Below are positions 32,667 to 47,099 of a DNA stretch of 64,000 bases, piece after piece. Below the pieces are notes generated by a model, which saw only the letters and a list, made by a program, of their open reading frames with translations, searched no databases and was not told where the DNA came from. The position numbers were made by a program, and so were the translations under genes. Each line of letters opens with the position of its first letter. Positions within the stretch are counted from its first letter, which is position 1. The stretch spans positions 59,561,787 to 59,625,786 of the forward strand of contig OX421962.1 of NCBI GenBank assembly GCA_949128115.1, in the 5' to 3' direction. This DNA is from Anaspis maculata. Taxonomy: Eukaryota > Arthropoda > Insecta > Coleoptera > Scraptiidae.

Positions 32667-33923
32667 TATAGGGGCAGAAGGTATCGAATAGCCTGGTGAT
32701 GTCCAGTTTTGTTAAAATATATGGAGCTATGTCTTGATAGGTTTCTGGGACATCACACACCATTCAGAAAAATGGTGGAACATTGACATCTGTCGCAGGC
32801 AAATTTGGTGGAGGCGCCAAAATGAATTTAGTACGGTCATAAGAAAATTGCTGTAACATTTTTATTTTTCAATCGATTTTAGCCAAGACATCTAATTTTG
32901 TAGAAAAGTAAATTCTTCTTGTTATCTTATACCTTCTATAAGAAAAGACATTGAGGAATGTTGAAGAAAAAATTAAAAATAATTTGAAAGAAAAAAGATT
33001 TTTTATTTTTTATTTTTATGAAAATTGCCTTGTTTGTAGATTTTGATGTGCCTTTTCCAAATTTGCACTTTTCCGATTTATATCTTGACAGTGCGCACCG
33101 CCATCTTGAAAAAATGATATCTGAAAAGAAGTTTTTGACAATATCTAAATTTAAGTTCATGCAAAATTGAAATGTTTACATACGTATGAAAGTACATTCA
33201 ATTCTCCACGATTTGACACTTGAACCATCTTTGTGCGACTCGGGGTTCTTGAGCTAGAGTTTCTGGAAGTTCAATTTTCGGTGTTAAATAGTGACCGCGC
33301 CTACCGGATTCCACCATTGGATCACCACCATGTCTTAATCAAGTGACCCATCAATAACGCGTCGTCATTAATCACAAATCATGAACATTGGTGGACCTGG
33401 CACAGCCCCAAGAGGTGATTCCTTATTCTTTTGGAACCGAAAATTGATACTTCCAGAAGGTCTAGCTCAAGAACCGCGGGTCGCACAGAGCTGGTTCAGA
33501 TGTCAAACTGTGGAGGATTGAATGTGCTTTCATATGTATATGAACATTTGAATGTCATAAAGGCCAAAATTCAGATATTGTGAAAAATTTCTTTTCAGAC
33601 ATAATTTTTTCAATATGGTGGCGCGTGCTGCAAAGATAGAAATCGGGAAAGTGCAAATTTAGAAAGGGCACATCAAAATCTACAAAAAAGGCAATTTTCA
33701 TAAAAATTAAAAAAAATGAAAAAAAATTCTCCTTTTTTTCAAATTATTTTTAATTTTTTCTTCAACATTCCTCAATGTCTTTTTTTCATGGAAGGTACAG
33801 AATTTACTTTTCTACAAAATGAGAAGTCTTGTGTTGTGGTCTTAGTTGTAACCCTGCAAAGTGGTTTGCCTTTATCATCATTTGCAACTTATATTCCCTA
33901 TTTCGGTTGTACCACGTCCACTA
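32667..33923. mobile_element. Deletion derivative of the 60-kb foldback
   Basis: The left arm starts at GGGGCAGAAGGTATCGAATA (32670), matching 60137 in the related element, so about 176 bp of its outer left arm is absent. The right arm ends CCACGTCCACTA. Between about 33839 and 33840 the right arm jumps from GTCTTGTGTTGTGG to TCTTAGTTGTAACC, which skips about 295 bp present at 61316-61610 in the intact relative. The inner parts still pair, around a loop with AATCACAAATCATGAACATT. Confidence 0.8.
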
Positions 33924-35241
33924 ACACCTTCCGCGTGTTATTCTGGCGTGGTCCAGACCCGGCGCCGCCGCAAAATAGACAGATGTATTCTGATCGAGCA
34001 TTTAAGGTTCCCAATGCCAAGCCATCGCGTATACTTCTGGAAATGTCCACAGAGCACCGCACTTTTATCTAACCGCTACATGATGGATGGAAGAATCCAG
34101 AAAGATTGCGTGTTTACCCGAATGCACGGGATCGCCCCTCGTAACAATATTCTGCATCAATAAAATTGTCATTGACGTCAGTCGACCGCAAGTGAATTTT
34201 ACCTAAATTGTTTTTTCTCACTTTTTTTGAGGTTTGGTAATGACTCAAGTCTGTCTCATTAGGCGTAGCAATTATCATGTTTTGCATTAAAATTGAAGAG
34301 TTCATTCACTTTTTTCAAGACTTTTCCTAACAGCCTGAATTATAGTAATGATAAACTGATTAGGCACATATATTTTTGAGATATGACAGTTGACTTAATT
34401 TTTTTTCTCACCAATATCATTTATTCACTCCAAATAACTCATCTTTTCTTTCCCTTTACTTTACAAGGATATAAAGCACCTATAGGATTTTCATCAAAAT
34501 AGCTTGTAAAAATTGGAAAAACTATTTCTGAGGCAAAAAAATCGAGTTACCGTTTCGGTTGCTATGCTGTCGTGGTAACAATGGCCATCCAGTTGCCATG
34601 GTCTGTTGATTTCGGAAAAAGTTCAGTTACATTCCGTTTTTATGTATTTGATAATAAATAATAATACAACAAACACAAAACCAAGTATAACACAAAATAA
34701 CATATCAATAAACATTTTTAATCCACAAAGGAGTTGTTCCACGGGTTTTTGAGACAAAATTATTTAAATACTTGTGCCTTCGTAGAGCTCACATATTTTT
34801 TTATTTGATTTTTTGCGTTCATTTAGACCCCGAAAAAAATTAAGAAAATTTCGCGTGACGTCACGCATCCTAAGATCAAGGGTACGTTAACAGATGGCGT
34901 CAGGTAAATCTGGATTCCCAGATGCGAATATTCGGACAGAAAATGCGAAATTTCATGTCAAAGTCCTCATACTGACCAATCAGAGCCCTGATATAAAGCT
35001 GACCCAAGTGCATTGAAGTTTTTACAAAATCAAAAAAAAATTGCAGATTCGCGGGAAGCCCTTTACACCAAGATAGCAGGCCAAATTAAATATTGATCCA
35101 TAGCAGTTATTGATCATTAAGCTTCCTATACAACAAAGTTTGTCTAGGATATTAGTCTATCATGTTAGTTGGTTACCGTAGCATCATTTGAGACAATAAT
35201 AAAAAAAACATAAAAGAACTCTTGTGGTGATTTGTACGGTA
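33924..35241. other. Unassigned spacer
   Basis: No gene seen. It contains a GCGTGACGTCACGC palindrome near 34852, a perfect CRE/ATF-type site by sequence but of unknown relevance. Confidence 0.4.
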
Positions 35242-35550
35242 ATAGTAGTTTACGATACGAGTTGGCTGTTACATAAGTGGTTTTCAGACACGAAGCCGAA
35301 ATTTGCAGAACGAGGGCGCAGCCCGAGTTCTGTGAGAGGCTGAGTGTCGGAAATCATCTTGTGTAACAAGCCACGAGTGTTGAAGTGTTGTACAACATTT
35401 TACGTGTTTGTTCTATTGGAAATTGTGAAAATTTTGTAATTTTTGAGGTTATTTTGACAAGTGTCAACTTAAATACATAAACTGTAATATCCATATACAA
35501 CTTATATAAAAGTCATTACATCTTATGTATTAACACAACAAACACGTAAA
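35242..35550 (-). repeat. SINE-like body, copy 1 (no tRNA head)
   Basis: About 310 bp nearly identical to 54004-54300 in the same orientation, including ACGAGGGCGCAGCCCGAGTT and ACAAGCCACGAGTGTTG. It stops at AACAAACACGTAAA, just where copy 2 continues toward its tRNA-like head. This copy therefore looks 5'-truncated (minus-strand sense). An internal short inverted pair (ACATTTTACGTGTTTGTT / AACAAACACGTAAA) is conserved in both. Confidence 0.7.
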
Positions 35551-36224
35551 TGTATATTGTCAAACCAATGGGTTGCTACTTACCCGTTTTCTCACAATAA
35601 ATTTGGAACCATCAGCTGATGTGCCGAATAGGGTGGGCCGCTGGTATAGGTGTGTTTTTTTTGTTTTCATAATACGGACTTCTAATAGCGCGGAAAAGTT
35701 GCAGTTTCATATACTTCTCAAATATCTAGAAGCTTTTTGTCCCAAGTTTTCGTCTTCAGCCTCCGCAAGACGTGTCTTTCAGAAATATCTCAACATTCAG
35801 TTTTTGCAAGATAACGAATTGAGTTATGAAGAAAACTGTTGAAATACCTTAGTGAAAAAATAGATAAAACTCTTTATTCGACAGAAATTGAGTGATAAGA
35901 CTTCAATTATCAATATTTTAATAATTTTTTTTTTTGGTCACTTTTGGTTAAAATTTTTCTGACATACCAATATGGGCATCAGTTTCCTAGATTCATTCTT
36001 GCTGTAAATAGAGCCATATCTTGATTCAGCTCCACAAACTGCTGATGCTGCTTCTAAAACTGTTTTCACAAATCGCTCTACTGATTGGGTATAACAGGGA
36101 AAACGTGGAAATTCTAATTAAGGAATTATATCGTTAACATTCAGTAATTCTTTCAGTTCATTATCCGACATGTGGTTTTTTGAAAAGGACTCACCTACAA
36201 TTTTTCGCTGCACAATTTTTTTCT
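35551..36224. other. Unassigned spacer
   Basis: No recognised feature. The 89-codon open frame at 35573-35842 begins at a non-ATG codon and shows no known domain. Confidence 0.35.
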
Positions 36225-37870
36225 AAAAAAAAGCTGACACAAGTCGATTTTTTTTTTGAGAGAGACATCTAGGACACGTATTGCCAAATTCTTATGTTCA
36301 ATCCCTTTGCCCCACCCCCTACCCTAGTTTGAAATTTCAAATTGCATTACTTATCTTGTGATACACCAAATTGAAGGCAATAACATTGTTGCCGTTAAAC
36401 ATACTCTGAAATCTTCAAACTACCCTCTCAACTCTATCAAAAATTCTTTCATTGTTGATTAAAGGAATGATTTTCTGTTAACTGCACATTCTTGAGAAAT
36501 AGATTTCCCAGCAAAAACGGGGCGATTTTTATTTCGAGGGGAACATCTGAGCCATGGGTTGCCAAATTTTTATCTTCATTGCATTGAGAATTGCAATTGA
36601 GACAATTGAGACAATTTTTGAAAAGGATTGGAGGGTGATTTAGGCAATTTGAAATTATTTTTGCATAGAGGAAATTTTCATACTTTCAATTTGATGTATC
36701 ACAAGGTAGACAATTTATTGCTATTAGAATTGAAATAGTTTGAAAGGGTTGAAATAAAACTGTGACAACATGCCACCCTCGAAATAAGAACCGACCTGTT
36801 TTTGTTTAAAAATATTTTTTCCAAGAATCGGGATAGCTGATAGGATCGAGAAAAGCTTTCCTTCGATTAAGGATGAGAGAATTTTCGCAAAAGTTGGGAG
36901 GTGACTTGGAAAATTTAATATTTGTTTGTTAGAAAGAGAATTCTATTATCTTCAGTTTGATGTGTCACAAGTTAGGTAATGCTATTTGACACTTTGAAGT
37001 TTTTTTTTTCATTTGGGTGGTCTCTTTCAACAATTTCAATAACGATTTAATTGATGTATGATATTATTTCATCATTGCTTAAACTCTTGTATGAGAAACA
37101 GTTGAAATTGAAGTTTTCGCCCAAAGTTGCTCAATTTTTAATGTGACTATTTCTGCAAGTTCAAGGCAACTGGGCTTTTTTGGTGAACTCAATTTCATTT
37201 CTTTTTTTGTGATTGAAAAAACAATACTGGAACACGGGTTTTTTGTGCCTGACTGTTGATTTCCATATTTTTTTATTGTAAATATATTTTTAAACATTTT
37301 CTGGCCTAATAAAAATTTGCGATTTTTTTTCCAAATATAGAAATTTCAACGTCATTGCGGACCCTGAAGTGATGATTTTTTTCAAAAACGCTGTTACGAT
37401 TTCTTTTTGTAATTTGATTATGCATCTTTTCCGCACTATTAGAATAAAAAAATCGAAAATATGATTTTTCGGCCCACCCTAGTGCCCAAGGCTGTTTTGC
37501 ACCCTTCTAATTTTAAAACTTTCAAGAGCACAATAAAGCGGAGCTGAAAAAGTGCCAAACTATGCTGATTTTTCCTTGCTGAAGTTGAAGATTGGTCCAC
37601 GGACTTCTCATATAAACCAATCAGCGCAAAGCTGTCCGATACGGGTGAACCTGCGCCCCAAGGTAAATGAGAATAGCTATAAAAACTCAAAACATCCAAA
37701 TCAACTCAGTTTGCGATCTCTTGATCAAAGAAATTGCTTTGAATGTTGAATTACTAATACTTGAACGTCCCCCTTGAAAAAATAATCGACCTGTCCGAGG
37801 TTTTTTCGAAAAGTTGAGGTCAAGTGCCCGAAAACTTGTATGTTGTGTTTTCGTTAGGCCACCCTGTCCT
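36225..37870. repeat. Degenerate relative of the 21-26 kb compound foldback
   Basis: Contains several diverged copies, in both orientations, of blocks found in the compound element: CCCTTTGCCCCACCCCCTAC (36302), CAAATTGAAGGCAATAAC (36365), CTTGAGAAATAGATTTCCCA (36490), and inverted forms at 36690-36790 and 36950. It ends GGCCACCCTGT at 37858-37868. No clear left end or target duplication was found. Confidence 0.55.
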
Positions 37871-39027
37871 GTATTACCTGCATTTACTATCTGTGCGCAG
37901 TGGGTATGTTGTAATTACTCTTGAATAACAACTAAATTATTTTTTCCTGGTGTGATTTCAACAATTAACCTGCCAAAATACTGACAAAAAACTAAAACAA
38001 AAATTTCACGCACGGTGTTGCAACCCCGTTATAGTGTCAAGAATAAACCATTTGAAAGGCAACTCCTTCCGTACTTGAGGACTATGGCGCACTGTTAGTT
38101 TATTCATACCAGTTTATAAAGTGTCAAGGACAATAGTTGACATTTCTCTTTCTTGCATATTGCAATTATGGGACGAAACAATAGATATTGTTTCATATCA
38201 CTAAAATAATATAATCATTTAATCTGTATATGAGATAATAACCAATGAATGAGATCTCAAGACAGAGTTCGTTGTTCTGAAGAATCTCTTGAGTCATAAT
38301 GACGGAGCATTTGCATACTAGAGCCTTCTTCTGTGGAAGTTTAATTGATTTGAATTGGTGTGAAAAGACTGTTTCTTATGAACTTGCGTTTTTCAACAGG
38401 TTTTAAGCAAAAAAGCTGGATGCCAACTCATTCTGTATACCTGAGTGAGCTTTGATTTTGTGCAATGGGTCGTTTACCCCCCAAATCGCTTCAGGATGTA
38501 TCATCAAGTATTTTAATGATGTTTACATAGAATTTTGAAGAAAAGTCCTATTAATAATGTGCTAAAATATTGCTTTTATAACCGCAAGATGAGTCCTCTT
38601 GGGTTATTGATCCCATTCTGCATTTTTTGTTGAACGATATGCTTATACCCAGTATCATAATTTTCCAATAATTACTATCAGTTCCAAATTTCAAACAAAT
38701 TAGTCGGTGTATCGAGGTATCAAGCTAGAGTCCCTGAGACATTATAATGTCGTATTGGTGCATCATATCTACAGGTGAACAATGTGGGTATAGGGAGAAA
38801 AATGTTAAACATAAGTAGATACGGTTTGTATGCCAATTTAAAACGTGTGCATGGACATGGACAATGACTGTAAAAACTATCAAAATCTTTTCCCTGTGAT
38901 CTATTGACCGTACAAGTAAATTTGCCCTCTAAGTAGACAAGCTAATAAAAATGCAGGTCTTTGGCTTTGTATTGAATTTTAATTTTGAACGCCACTGTCG
39001 CACTTATACCTATATCCTGTACACTTT
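37871..39027. other. Unassigned spacer
   Basis: AT-rich DNA. I see no gene or repeat. Confidence 0.45.
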
Positions 39028-39213
39028 TTATTTTCAGTAGAATGACTTTTTGAAGCAAAATTAAAGTGACAAGCTGGAACGCTAGGAGGATACGGCTGAT
39101 GGCCGCTGATAGTTTCGCACCACAACTTTGCAGGTGCCATCAGCCCTAGCCGTAGCCCTACAGCTTGTCACTTTATTTTTTCTCCAAAAAGTCATTCTAT
39201 ACTGAATTTAAAA
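39028..39213. mobile_element. 186-bp hairpin MITE
   Basis: Left arm TTTATTTTCAGTAGAATGAC ... AAAGTGACAAGCTG ... GGCTGATGGC pairs with the right arm GCCATCAGCC ... CAGCTTGTCACTTT ... GTCATTCTATACTGAATTTAAA. The loop is about 30 bp. It is non-coding. The target duplication is not resolved. Confidence 0.75.
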
Positions 39214-39820
39214 CGTGAACGGCATATATGTATTTTTAAAATTTATCTAAGCCCTAGGTTTTAATTCCACTTCCAAAACCTACTTGGAGGAAAATTTACT
39301 TGGAACGCTCTATACAATTATACACAATGTATGTAACATGACTGCCGCAACATATTTAAAGGCCCAAAACCTATTATTTTTCATTTTTTTGAGCAAAATG
39401 TTACTCTGTTGAAGGTATTTCAGTAATCATCATCAATTGTTGCTGTTCATTACACTGCATGCTCGAACTTGTTGATGCATGTGCATTTTTCAATCAGACC
39501 TCAAGGCATATTATTTTATCTTCACAACTTCTCATTCTTGAAGCAGTTCTATGCATTTACTCATTCCGAGTAGGTAGCCAAATAGGGATTATCGGTGTAA
39601 TAAAGCGAAAAATTAATTGCTTCTTTCAGAAATAATTACCTACGTGACGAATTTTGACATAAATCTTTAGCGCAGACATTATTTATATTTATTTTGTATA
39701 TCTCTGTTTTGATATTCTGAAGTAGCAGAAAACGCCATTAGCCACGCCAGTAATTGACTACTAGGAATTGATTAATGTATAAAACGCTAATGAAGTTATC
39801 GTTGTAAATTTATCGATATA

Positions 39821-40217
39821 CAGGGTGTTACACTTTTTTTGTCAATATTTTAGGAGATGGTAGAGCATCAATAAATAAGTAAACTTTCTCGAGAAAATGT
39901 ATATCGGAAACGCATTATAACGGAGATAGAGGCTTTCAAAATCAAAGTTGAGTTCCAAAAATGAAAAATGGTTTTTGGGTCATAATTCCAAATTGAATTG
40001 CTGGATTTTGACCAAATTTGATACACAAAGTGACTGGATGCTGGTAACCTACAAGCTGGTCACATTGACTTCTGTCAAATATGTGAAAAAAATATTTTTC
40101 AATTTTTTATAAATTTTTTGAAAAAAACTTATTTTTCGTTTTTTTTTTGGCGGAAGTACTTATTTTTCGATGCTCTACCATCTCCTAAAATATTGACAAA
40201 AAAAGTGTAACACCCTG
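39821..40217. mobile_element. 397-bp CAGGGTG hairpin MITE
   Basis: Ends CAGGGTGTTACACTTTTTTT and its near-perfect complement, paired for at least 55 bp (through AATATTTTAGGAGATGGTAG). TA lies on both sides (39819-39820, 40218-40219). The interior includes long T/A runs and no coding. Confidence 0.85.
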
Positions 40218-40219
40218 TA

Positions 40220-43200
40220 TAACGTATAGACAATTTTTGGCGAAATGAACGGTCTACTTTTCAAGGCGTTTGGCTACCGTTTCGATAAAAATGCTGCTAC
40301 AATAAATTATTATAAAATGGGTATAAAAAGCCCATAAACACCTATAATAGATTTAATGTTTCTGCATATTGTATGGTCAAGTAGATGCTCGCAGTTTTAG
40401 CATAAGCAGCAGCAGTTTTAGCAAGCAAGAAATAAACATAATGGTATGCGAATAATGGGAACCAGATTATGACAATAAAAGAAGCTGAAAATAGAAAGAT
40501 AATTAATTTAAAACCTTGATGCTTCGAATTCTGTTCCGATCTGATCACTCCGAAAGCTGATGGTGTATAATCTGATGTAAACATAGCGTTGAGGCGCCAC
40601 TGAAACCTGTTTACTTTTGGAAAATGTGCTTCTCAATAATAATTATAGAAAAATTAAGATAATTTATTATCCGTACAAGTTTTTTGTCGCAAAAAAATAA
40701 GGAGAGCTTGTACGAAGTAAAAGCTCGAAGGTAAATTCAAGGAGTGAAGCATGTCGGTGTAAATTTCTGCTAGCCGCTTCAAGAATTCAAGTTCCGAATT
40801 CTCTCGAATTAACTTGTTGGGTTGAGTCGTATATACAGGTGATCATACAAGAGCCCCCTCCCCTTGCTGAAAGTTTCCGTTTATGATAATTTGAAAAAGC
40901 AACCCTTTAATGATTTTTTCCGTAGACTTTAAAAAATTGGACAGTAAAATTTCAAGCGACTGTAATACAGGTGGCTAAGAAATGTTTACGCGAAACTCTG
41001 TATTGTTTTATTTCGACTGTTGTAGTTTTACATCTTGAACACAGAAATTGATTGCACGGTAGATGTTTAATGAGAAAAATGTCAAGAAATCAAAAAATTG
41101 CCTTGTGTGTCCTAAACTTTCTGCAGAGTTCGAAAATTTGTCCACCACATTGACGTTAAATTTAATTTGTGTTGAAACAATGCAATTTTATCATTTTTTT
41201 TTTACATTTCCCTTGTGGGCAAAACCTACTAAAGTACTTATTAACAATTGAACTTGCCCACCTGAGATTTTCGATGAAGTTTACAGTGCCCTAGCTCCCG
41301 AAGGAATAGGACTAATTTGAAAGTTATTTTTTTCCATGATACATTTTTTGTCTCTTACAGGGCAGATACGAGATCGCCATAGGGCACAGTTTTTGGCATA
41401 GACATACTTTCTGAAATCAGAGCGGCTTTAGTACTTGATAATGTGTCAAATCATTTCACATTTATTCTATATTCCAACACAGTGGTCAAAATTCTTACCT
41501 TATCCGCAAGATTATAAATTTGCATATTTCCTCCTTCTCAGATGTCTTTCGAGTCGCATTTCTTGGCTCTTTGAAATACTTCCTATGATCTTTCCTTCCA
41601 TGAATCCAGTTTGCCGAAAAAGCCACGGATTTTTTTTTTTTTTTCGACAAAAAAGATTCAAAAGCACTCCACCAAACTTTCTTGTCTACTGAGCTATCCA
41701 AATCAGCACATCTCCAAGATCAGTATTGATCGAAGCGCAAAAGTTTCATGAACAACTATCACGCACAAACTTGCTTCCCACCCAAAATCTGAAAAAGTAC
41801 TTTTTTTCAAATTATAACAACGCGGGTTGTTCCCGAACACCTTTTGAGGTTATAAATTCAACTAGGTTGGCAACACTGACGAGCTTGTGACGTCATGTGA
41901 CAATGCCTAATTAGCTGTTACATAACAACTGTGACTGTGAGCCTATGATAAAGTTACTAAATCAGTTTGCTCACAAAACTTTGGTAGAACTGGCTATGGC
42001 TATGAGACATTTAATGTTTGAAATCTTGACGCATTCCTCAGCGAAATGTCACATTTTTATCGTTGCCTGAAATTTGCAACGGAAATTGACTAATTTTTTT
42101 ATAAAACACTCCGAATTACCCCGTCTGCTGTTCCAACCCATCCTTGCATGACCGCAAAACCAATCAATTAGATCGACCTAGATCCCCGCAAGAATTATGG
42201 AGGCACATTAATTACGATATTAATTGAATATACGCATATTCTTAGTTAAGAGGGCAAATCTCCATATTATGCATGTTGATATTTGCAATTAATGAGCTGT
42301 AACTTGCATGATACTGATAAAAATTTATGGAAGTGTAACGTTACAAGGACAAGAAAAGCTCTCCGATGCATAACACGCATTTTGATTGCTGACGTCTTCC
42401 ATCAACTGGTTTTGTTCTATACTAGGATAGGCATTTTATCAATTGTTACCTACCTGTACGAGATTTCGCAGTAAGAAACATTATCACACACGAGGAGGGT
42501 GTCTGCACCCAGAATGTAAAAAAAAGATTATGGAAATGGCAATGGGAATGGTTTATCATAAGGCCAGCCGCCAGACCACACCTGCTTTGTTACTAATCCA
42601 TTATTGTTTACTTACGTAAGGACAAAATTTTGAAAAGCATGACCTATCTAATTCTCATTATTATACCGTCCCGGAATTTAGCACGGCTTGGGGAATTCTC
42701 GTTGATTGACCGATAATAATCTCTGGTATGTGCGGTGTGCGGACACCAGAGACACACAAGAAGGGACGTTCTAGAGTACCTATTTTTTATGCTGGCCTGC
42801 ATGAAGAAAACGTGTATTTGTGTGGGTTTGCATCTGTGCTTTTTTACAATTAATCGTGAATAAATCTTGCGTAAAGCGCAGTCAGATTTGACGTGGTGAA
42901 ATAAAATACCCAGCGACAGTTATTCTAAAAGGGAGGCGACAAATCTACCCAAGTCGGATTGTTTATATTTTATATTCAAAGGAGCGCTGTCCTGGCCGGC
43001 GCCGGCCAATTAATGACTGCCACAGTGGGGAAGTCGACATTGAACGGCCTTCATGACACACGAACTCCTGAGGAAAGTTCATCACTGCTGGACTGCTGGG
43101 CGGTTGGGCTTGATGTCTCTGTCCGTAAAATATGTAGGATATTATACTTACGCGAGCTGATTCAATCTATCGTTGATTGAGCCCAACAAAAGCTCTATTT

Positions 43201-46200
43201 TCCAAAGTATATTCGGTTTACATACTAATCAGCCCAAAAACAGCTATGGTGATATGATAACTAACTAATAACGGTTTCTACCTAGCCATCTACCTATATC
43301 ATCAGCGACACCACAAACAGGTTGATGTAGATGATATTATTACACTGTTAGATAACATGGCCCGGTTAAGCGTGCTGTTGAGCACTTGAGATTTGGGAAG
43401 GACGAAACTTCGAAAACGTACCTTTGGGAAAAATCATTATCGTTTTATTTCTTGACCTTGGAAGGTAGATTTTTTTTATTCAAAACCAATACAAAAGTCT
43501 CGTTTCAAGTCTCTTCCCACAACTGAAAGTCTCGTCTCGTCTCGAGTCCCAAAAAGTTTCGTAAAATAAGAGTTGCTAAAGAAAAATCTATTGTGGTACC
43601 ATAATACTTTCCCAAATACTATTCGGGATTCTATGAATATTTATTGTTTTCTCAATAATGATATGTATTATGAAAAATGAGTCCCATTTTATACTAAAAT
43701 CGTCAAATAAATTAGGGTTCATTGTAAAAGTTTGTTTGGCGTGAATGGATGGAAAATTGCTGAAAATGCATTTTCTCAAGTTGCAAAAACTCCAAAACCG
43801 CTGTCCGGGAATTTAGAAAAAAGAAAAAATACGGGTACAATATTTTTGCCCATACTTTCGATTAAGCCAATAAAAAAAATGGGCAAGTACCCCATTTTCC
43901 TTAATCTAAACTCTTTAATGGACGTTCAGGAAATGCTGGGCATCAATGAAAATCTTTGAGATTGCCGTTACTTTCTTAGATGTTAGATGACACTTATGGT
44001 GATGAGCTTTCAAAATAGGAAGCTTACAAAGACTTACTGAACCGTATGGTAGTTATAGACGACTATGTTCAGTATTCTACATTTAAAGGGGTCCCATAAA
44101 AGAAAAATGCTTTCTCCTCCATCCTTATCTAGCAATTTATCGAAATTGAAGATGGCATAAATACCTATTTCAGTTTCATAACTGTAAAGTTCATCACGAT
44201 TTGTTTATGCTGAGAAAGGAAAAGTCGGAAGTTGTGAAGTTTTGACGAATGACGAACACTGATAATGCAGATGGAGACCTCTTCATGCTATTGTTTTTAT
44301 TATTATTACCTACTATAACGAATAAAGTTTAAGAGATCTATCATGTATTACGATTGAATATTGCAAAGCTTGCATGCATTAGGTATTACGATGATTATGC
44401 TTGTAGATGAACAGTTTCGATATGTTACATTGCCATGGTCATTTTTTTAACATTCCATTCCATTGACCAACATAATATGCTCATCCCGTATTGCATTACA
44501 TTGAATAACTAAGAATAATATGCACGGCGCTAAATGAATGCCGTTGATTTTGTGAAAGTTCAAAACTAAATAGAATCATGTTGTTCATTGAGTAATAAAT
44601 GTAGGTACCATAACGGAACGAGTTTGTTGTTACAAAAATGCACACTTTATCCAGCATCAGATTACCTACTTGTTCCTTACGTACCTACCTATTGAATTAT
44701 GCGCCACTAACAATGCCGCTAACTAGGCGAATATTTCCTTCCTTGGCCGCTTTCAGTGATTCTGTTTACCATTGTTTATTTTGAAACATCAATCTTCATC
44801 CAGAAACATAATGTAAAATGTCAGATCATGTTGGCTTCACTGAATCTTTGGTAAGTATATACCTAGCAGCATCAGCATGTTAGTAGTCACAATCATCATT
44901 GTGCAGGTAACATGAGTCCGGTAGTACCGGAAGGTGAATATGACAAGGTCGCCTGGTCTGCTCTACTTACAGCACGGTTACAAGACAGGCAATGATGGAG
45001 GAATCTGCCACTCCTGTTGTCTAATTATCTCAAAGTTGCAGTGCTTAAGAACGTGGTCGAGTGTGTGTGAAAATCTCCATCTCCTATTATTATAAGTATT
45101 GGTATATGTATACCAGCTTACCAGCTATTAAAACAAGATGAACTCGTTTTTACGGAATCGGCATCAGACATAGGAGACAATGTTTGAATGTCAGGGAGAC
45201 CAGATTGAAACCGTAAATGGAAACCAGTTAAATAATGATGGATTGCCGTGACATTGTCGGATGTCGGTATTAATTTGTTATTCACCGACATTAGTACTTA
45301 TTTACGTTAGATGATAAGGTGATTGATTACCTCCTATATACCTGTTCAAATGTGGATTCTAAGAAAGGCCCTAGATGATGGAGAGCTGAATTAGATTTTT
45401 GTGTATTTGTTAAAACCAACTTTCGTTAAATTACTTTTTCGACTATGTACGTAGCATTCGTGTTTGAGTGAAGCTTTCAGTTTACTATGAAATAATTGAA
45501 AAACGGCCGGACCGTTTTAGAAATTTGCTCCGTTCCATTATGGGGAAAAAGCTGCCTCTCAGCTCAAAAGTGACCTTATAATCATACTTTTACATATCAA
45601 TAATAAATGGGCATCATGTTTCATAATATCTTGGAATGCACATATTTCTTATTGCATATCGTCTTTTATTGTCATACTAACTTGATGCATGCACGCTGCA
45701 GACCATATTGCATGGACAATAACAATTGTACGCCAAGCATTTATGACCATGTCTGGTGCGATAAATTTCACTGGCGGTTTCTTCAAAATGTTTCCTGTTC
45801 CATATTATTATTATTATTATTATTATTATCATCATCATCGCCAATAAACAAGATTCCAAAATCCTGAAAAAGACCCTAGAATTTCAATATTTACGACAAA
45901 TCTTTACCTTACCTTACCTTACCTTTCTAGACTATTTCCATTGCTATTCTTTCAAGAGAGGTTAAAAATATGGAACAATGATATTTGGAATGAATTACGT
46001 ATGATCGTATGAATCGATTCTACTCAATTTGTTGCCCTAAACAAAACCGCACTTGTTCAAAAGTCGTAAAGGTTAGGTAGGTATCTACAAGACAACGCAC
46101 ACCTATTGTTCAATAATATTGTCAACTTGTCACGGCTCCAGCTAGTTTATTGCAATTACAGTTCTGATTATTGTTATTAAATATTTATGATTACGACATT

Positions 46201-46949
46201 AGAATCACAATCACAGCGAGTGATTGAAGTAACTATGTGCATGCGTGTCATTCTGAGGTGAGGTGTAGTCTATATTGTCGATTTTTAGCATTTAACTGTA
46301 TTATTACACTCCATTGATAACCTTTATTGGATGACGCCTATTTAAGATGTGGGCTGATTCCGCTGGTTACGGTCAGGTATAGGTAAATTATAAGATCACA
46401 TACTCCATTTACTGCTTCCTACGGAACGATAATTTATTGTGATTACGAATAGATGTTCAACTTGAACTTATGTGACTGTAGGTACCGATATAAGAACTGC
46501 TATACATTTTGAACACCGGTGAACTGTGAAATTATGCAAATAAACAATGATGTATGGGTTTGAATCATGAATGACATAAGTTACGTTGGAGTAATGCTGA
46601 AATTGACCCGGTTATGTGAGTAATGCGTATAACCTATATCCTGTGGAGTTCATTATAAAATCACCTGTAGTCCTGTAGACAATCTTGTACTCCTGTATAT
46701 AGCAGAAAAAAACATGCGTCAGAAAAACATCATTCGAACCATATTTAAGCCTAATGGCAGCAATTTTGGTTTTTCACTTTTGGTACCTACATGTTTTTCA
46801 ATTTAGAATCACCGATCAGCGATGTTTCCAAGAATTCCTTATTTTATTATCCCAATTCTCTTACAGTGCGTACAGACCTGGAGCATTTGCTCGCGCATGA
46901 ACTTACCATTTTAGCGCACTTCTCCAAACGGGAAGGCGGTCCTCGCTTT
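40220..46949. other. Long single-copy-looking region without recognised genes
   Basis: Low-GC DNA with dispersed TACC words, an AT/ATT microsatellite at 45804-45838 and a CCTTA run at 45906-45925. None of its short open frames carries a recognisable domain or clear splice-bounded exon. About 42970-43130 is GC-richer and open for 74 codons, but its start codon is not ATG and no family is recognised. It could be intron of the gene starting at 26380, but nothing here proves it. Confidence 0.4.
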
Positions 46950-46972
46950 GTCCGTCCGTCCGTCCGTCCGTC
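46950..46972. repeat. GTCC microsatellite
   Basis: Five to six tandem GTCC units just upstream of the tandem repeat unit that hosts the full-length LINE. Confidence 0.85.
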
Positions 46973-47097
46973 ACAGCATCTTGTCCTAGACGAAAAGGTT
47001 TTTGCGAAAAATTTTCACTCCAATGGGTAGCTCATGACCTTGTATCCCAAACCAAGAAAAATATCGACGAAATAATGATGAACAATACGACAACGAA

Positions 47098-47099
47098 AC

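Noticed and set aside
34846..34870. TGACGTCA palindrome as a regulatory CRE site
   Set aside because: The sequence is a perfect CRE, but there is no gene nearby and a single 8-bp match is expected by chance in a window this size every so often.
42959..43180. GC-richer 74-codon frame as a host exon
   Set aside because: The start is not ATG, the flanking splice signals are weak and there is no recognisable domain.
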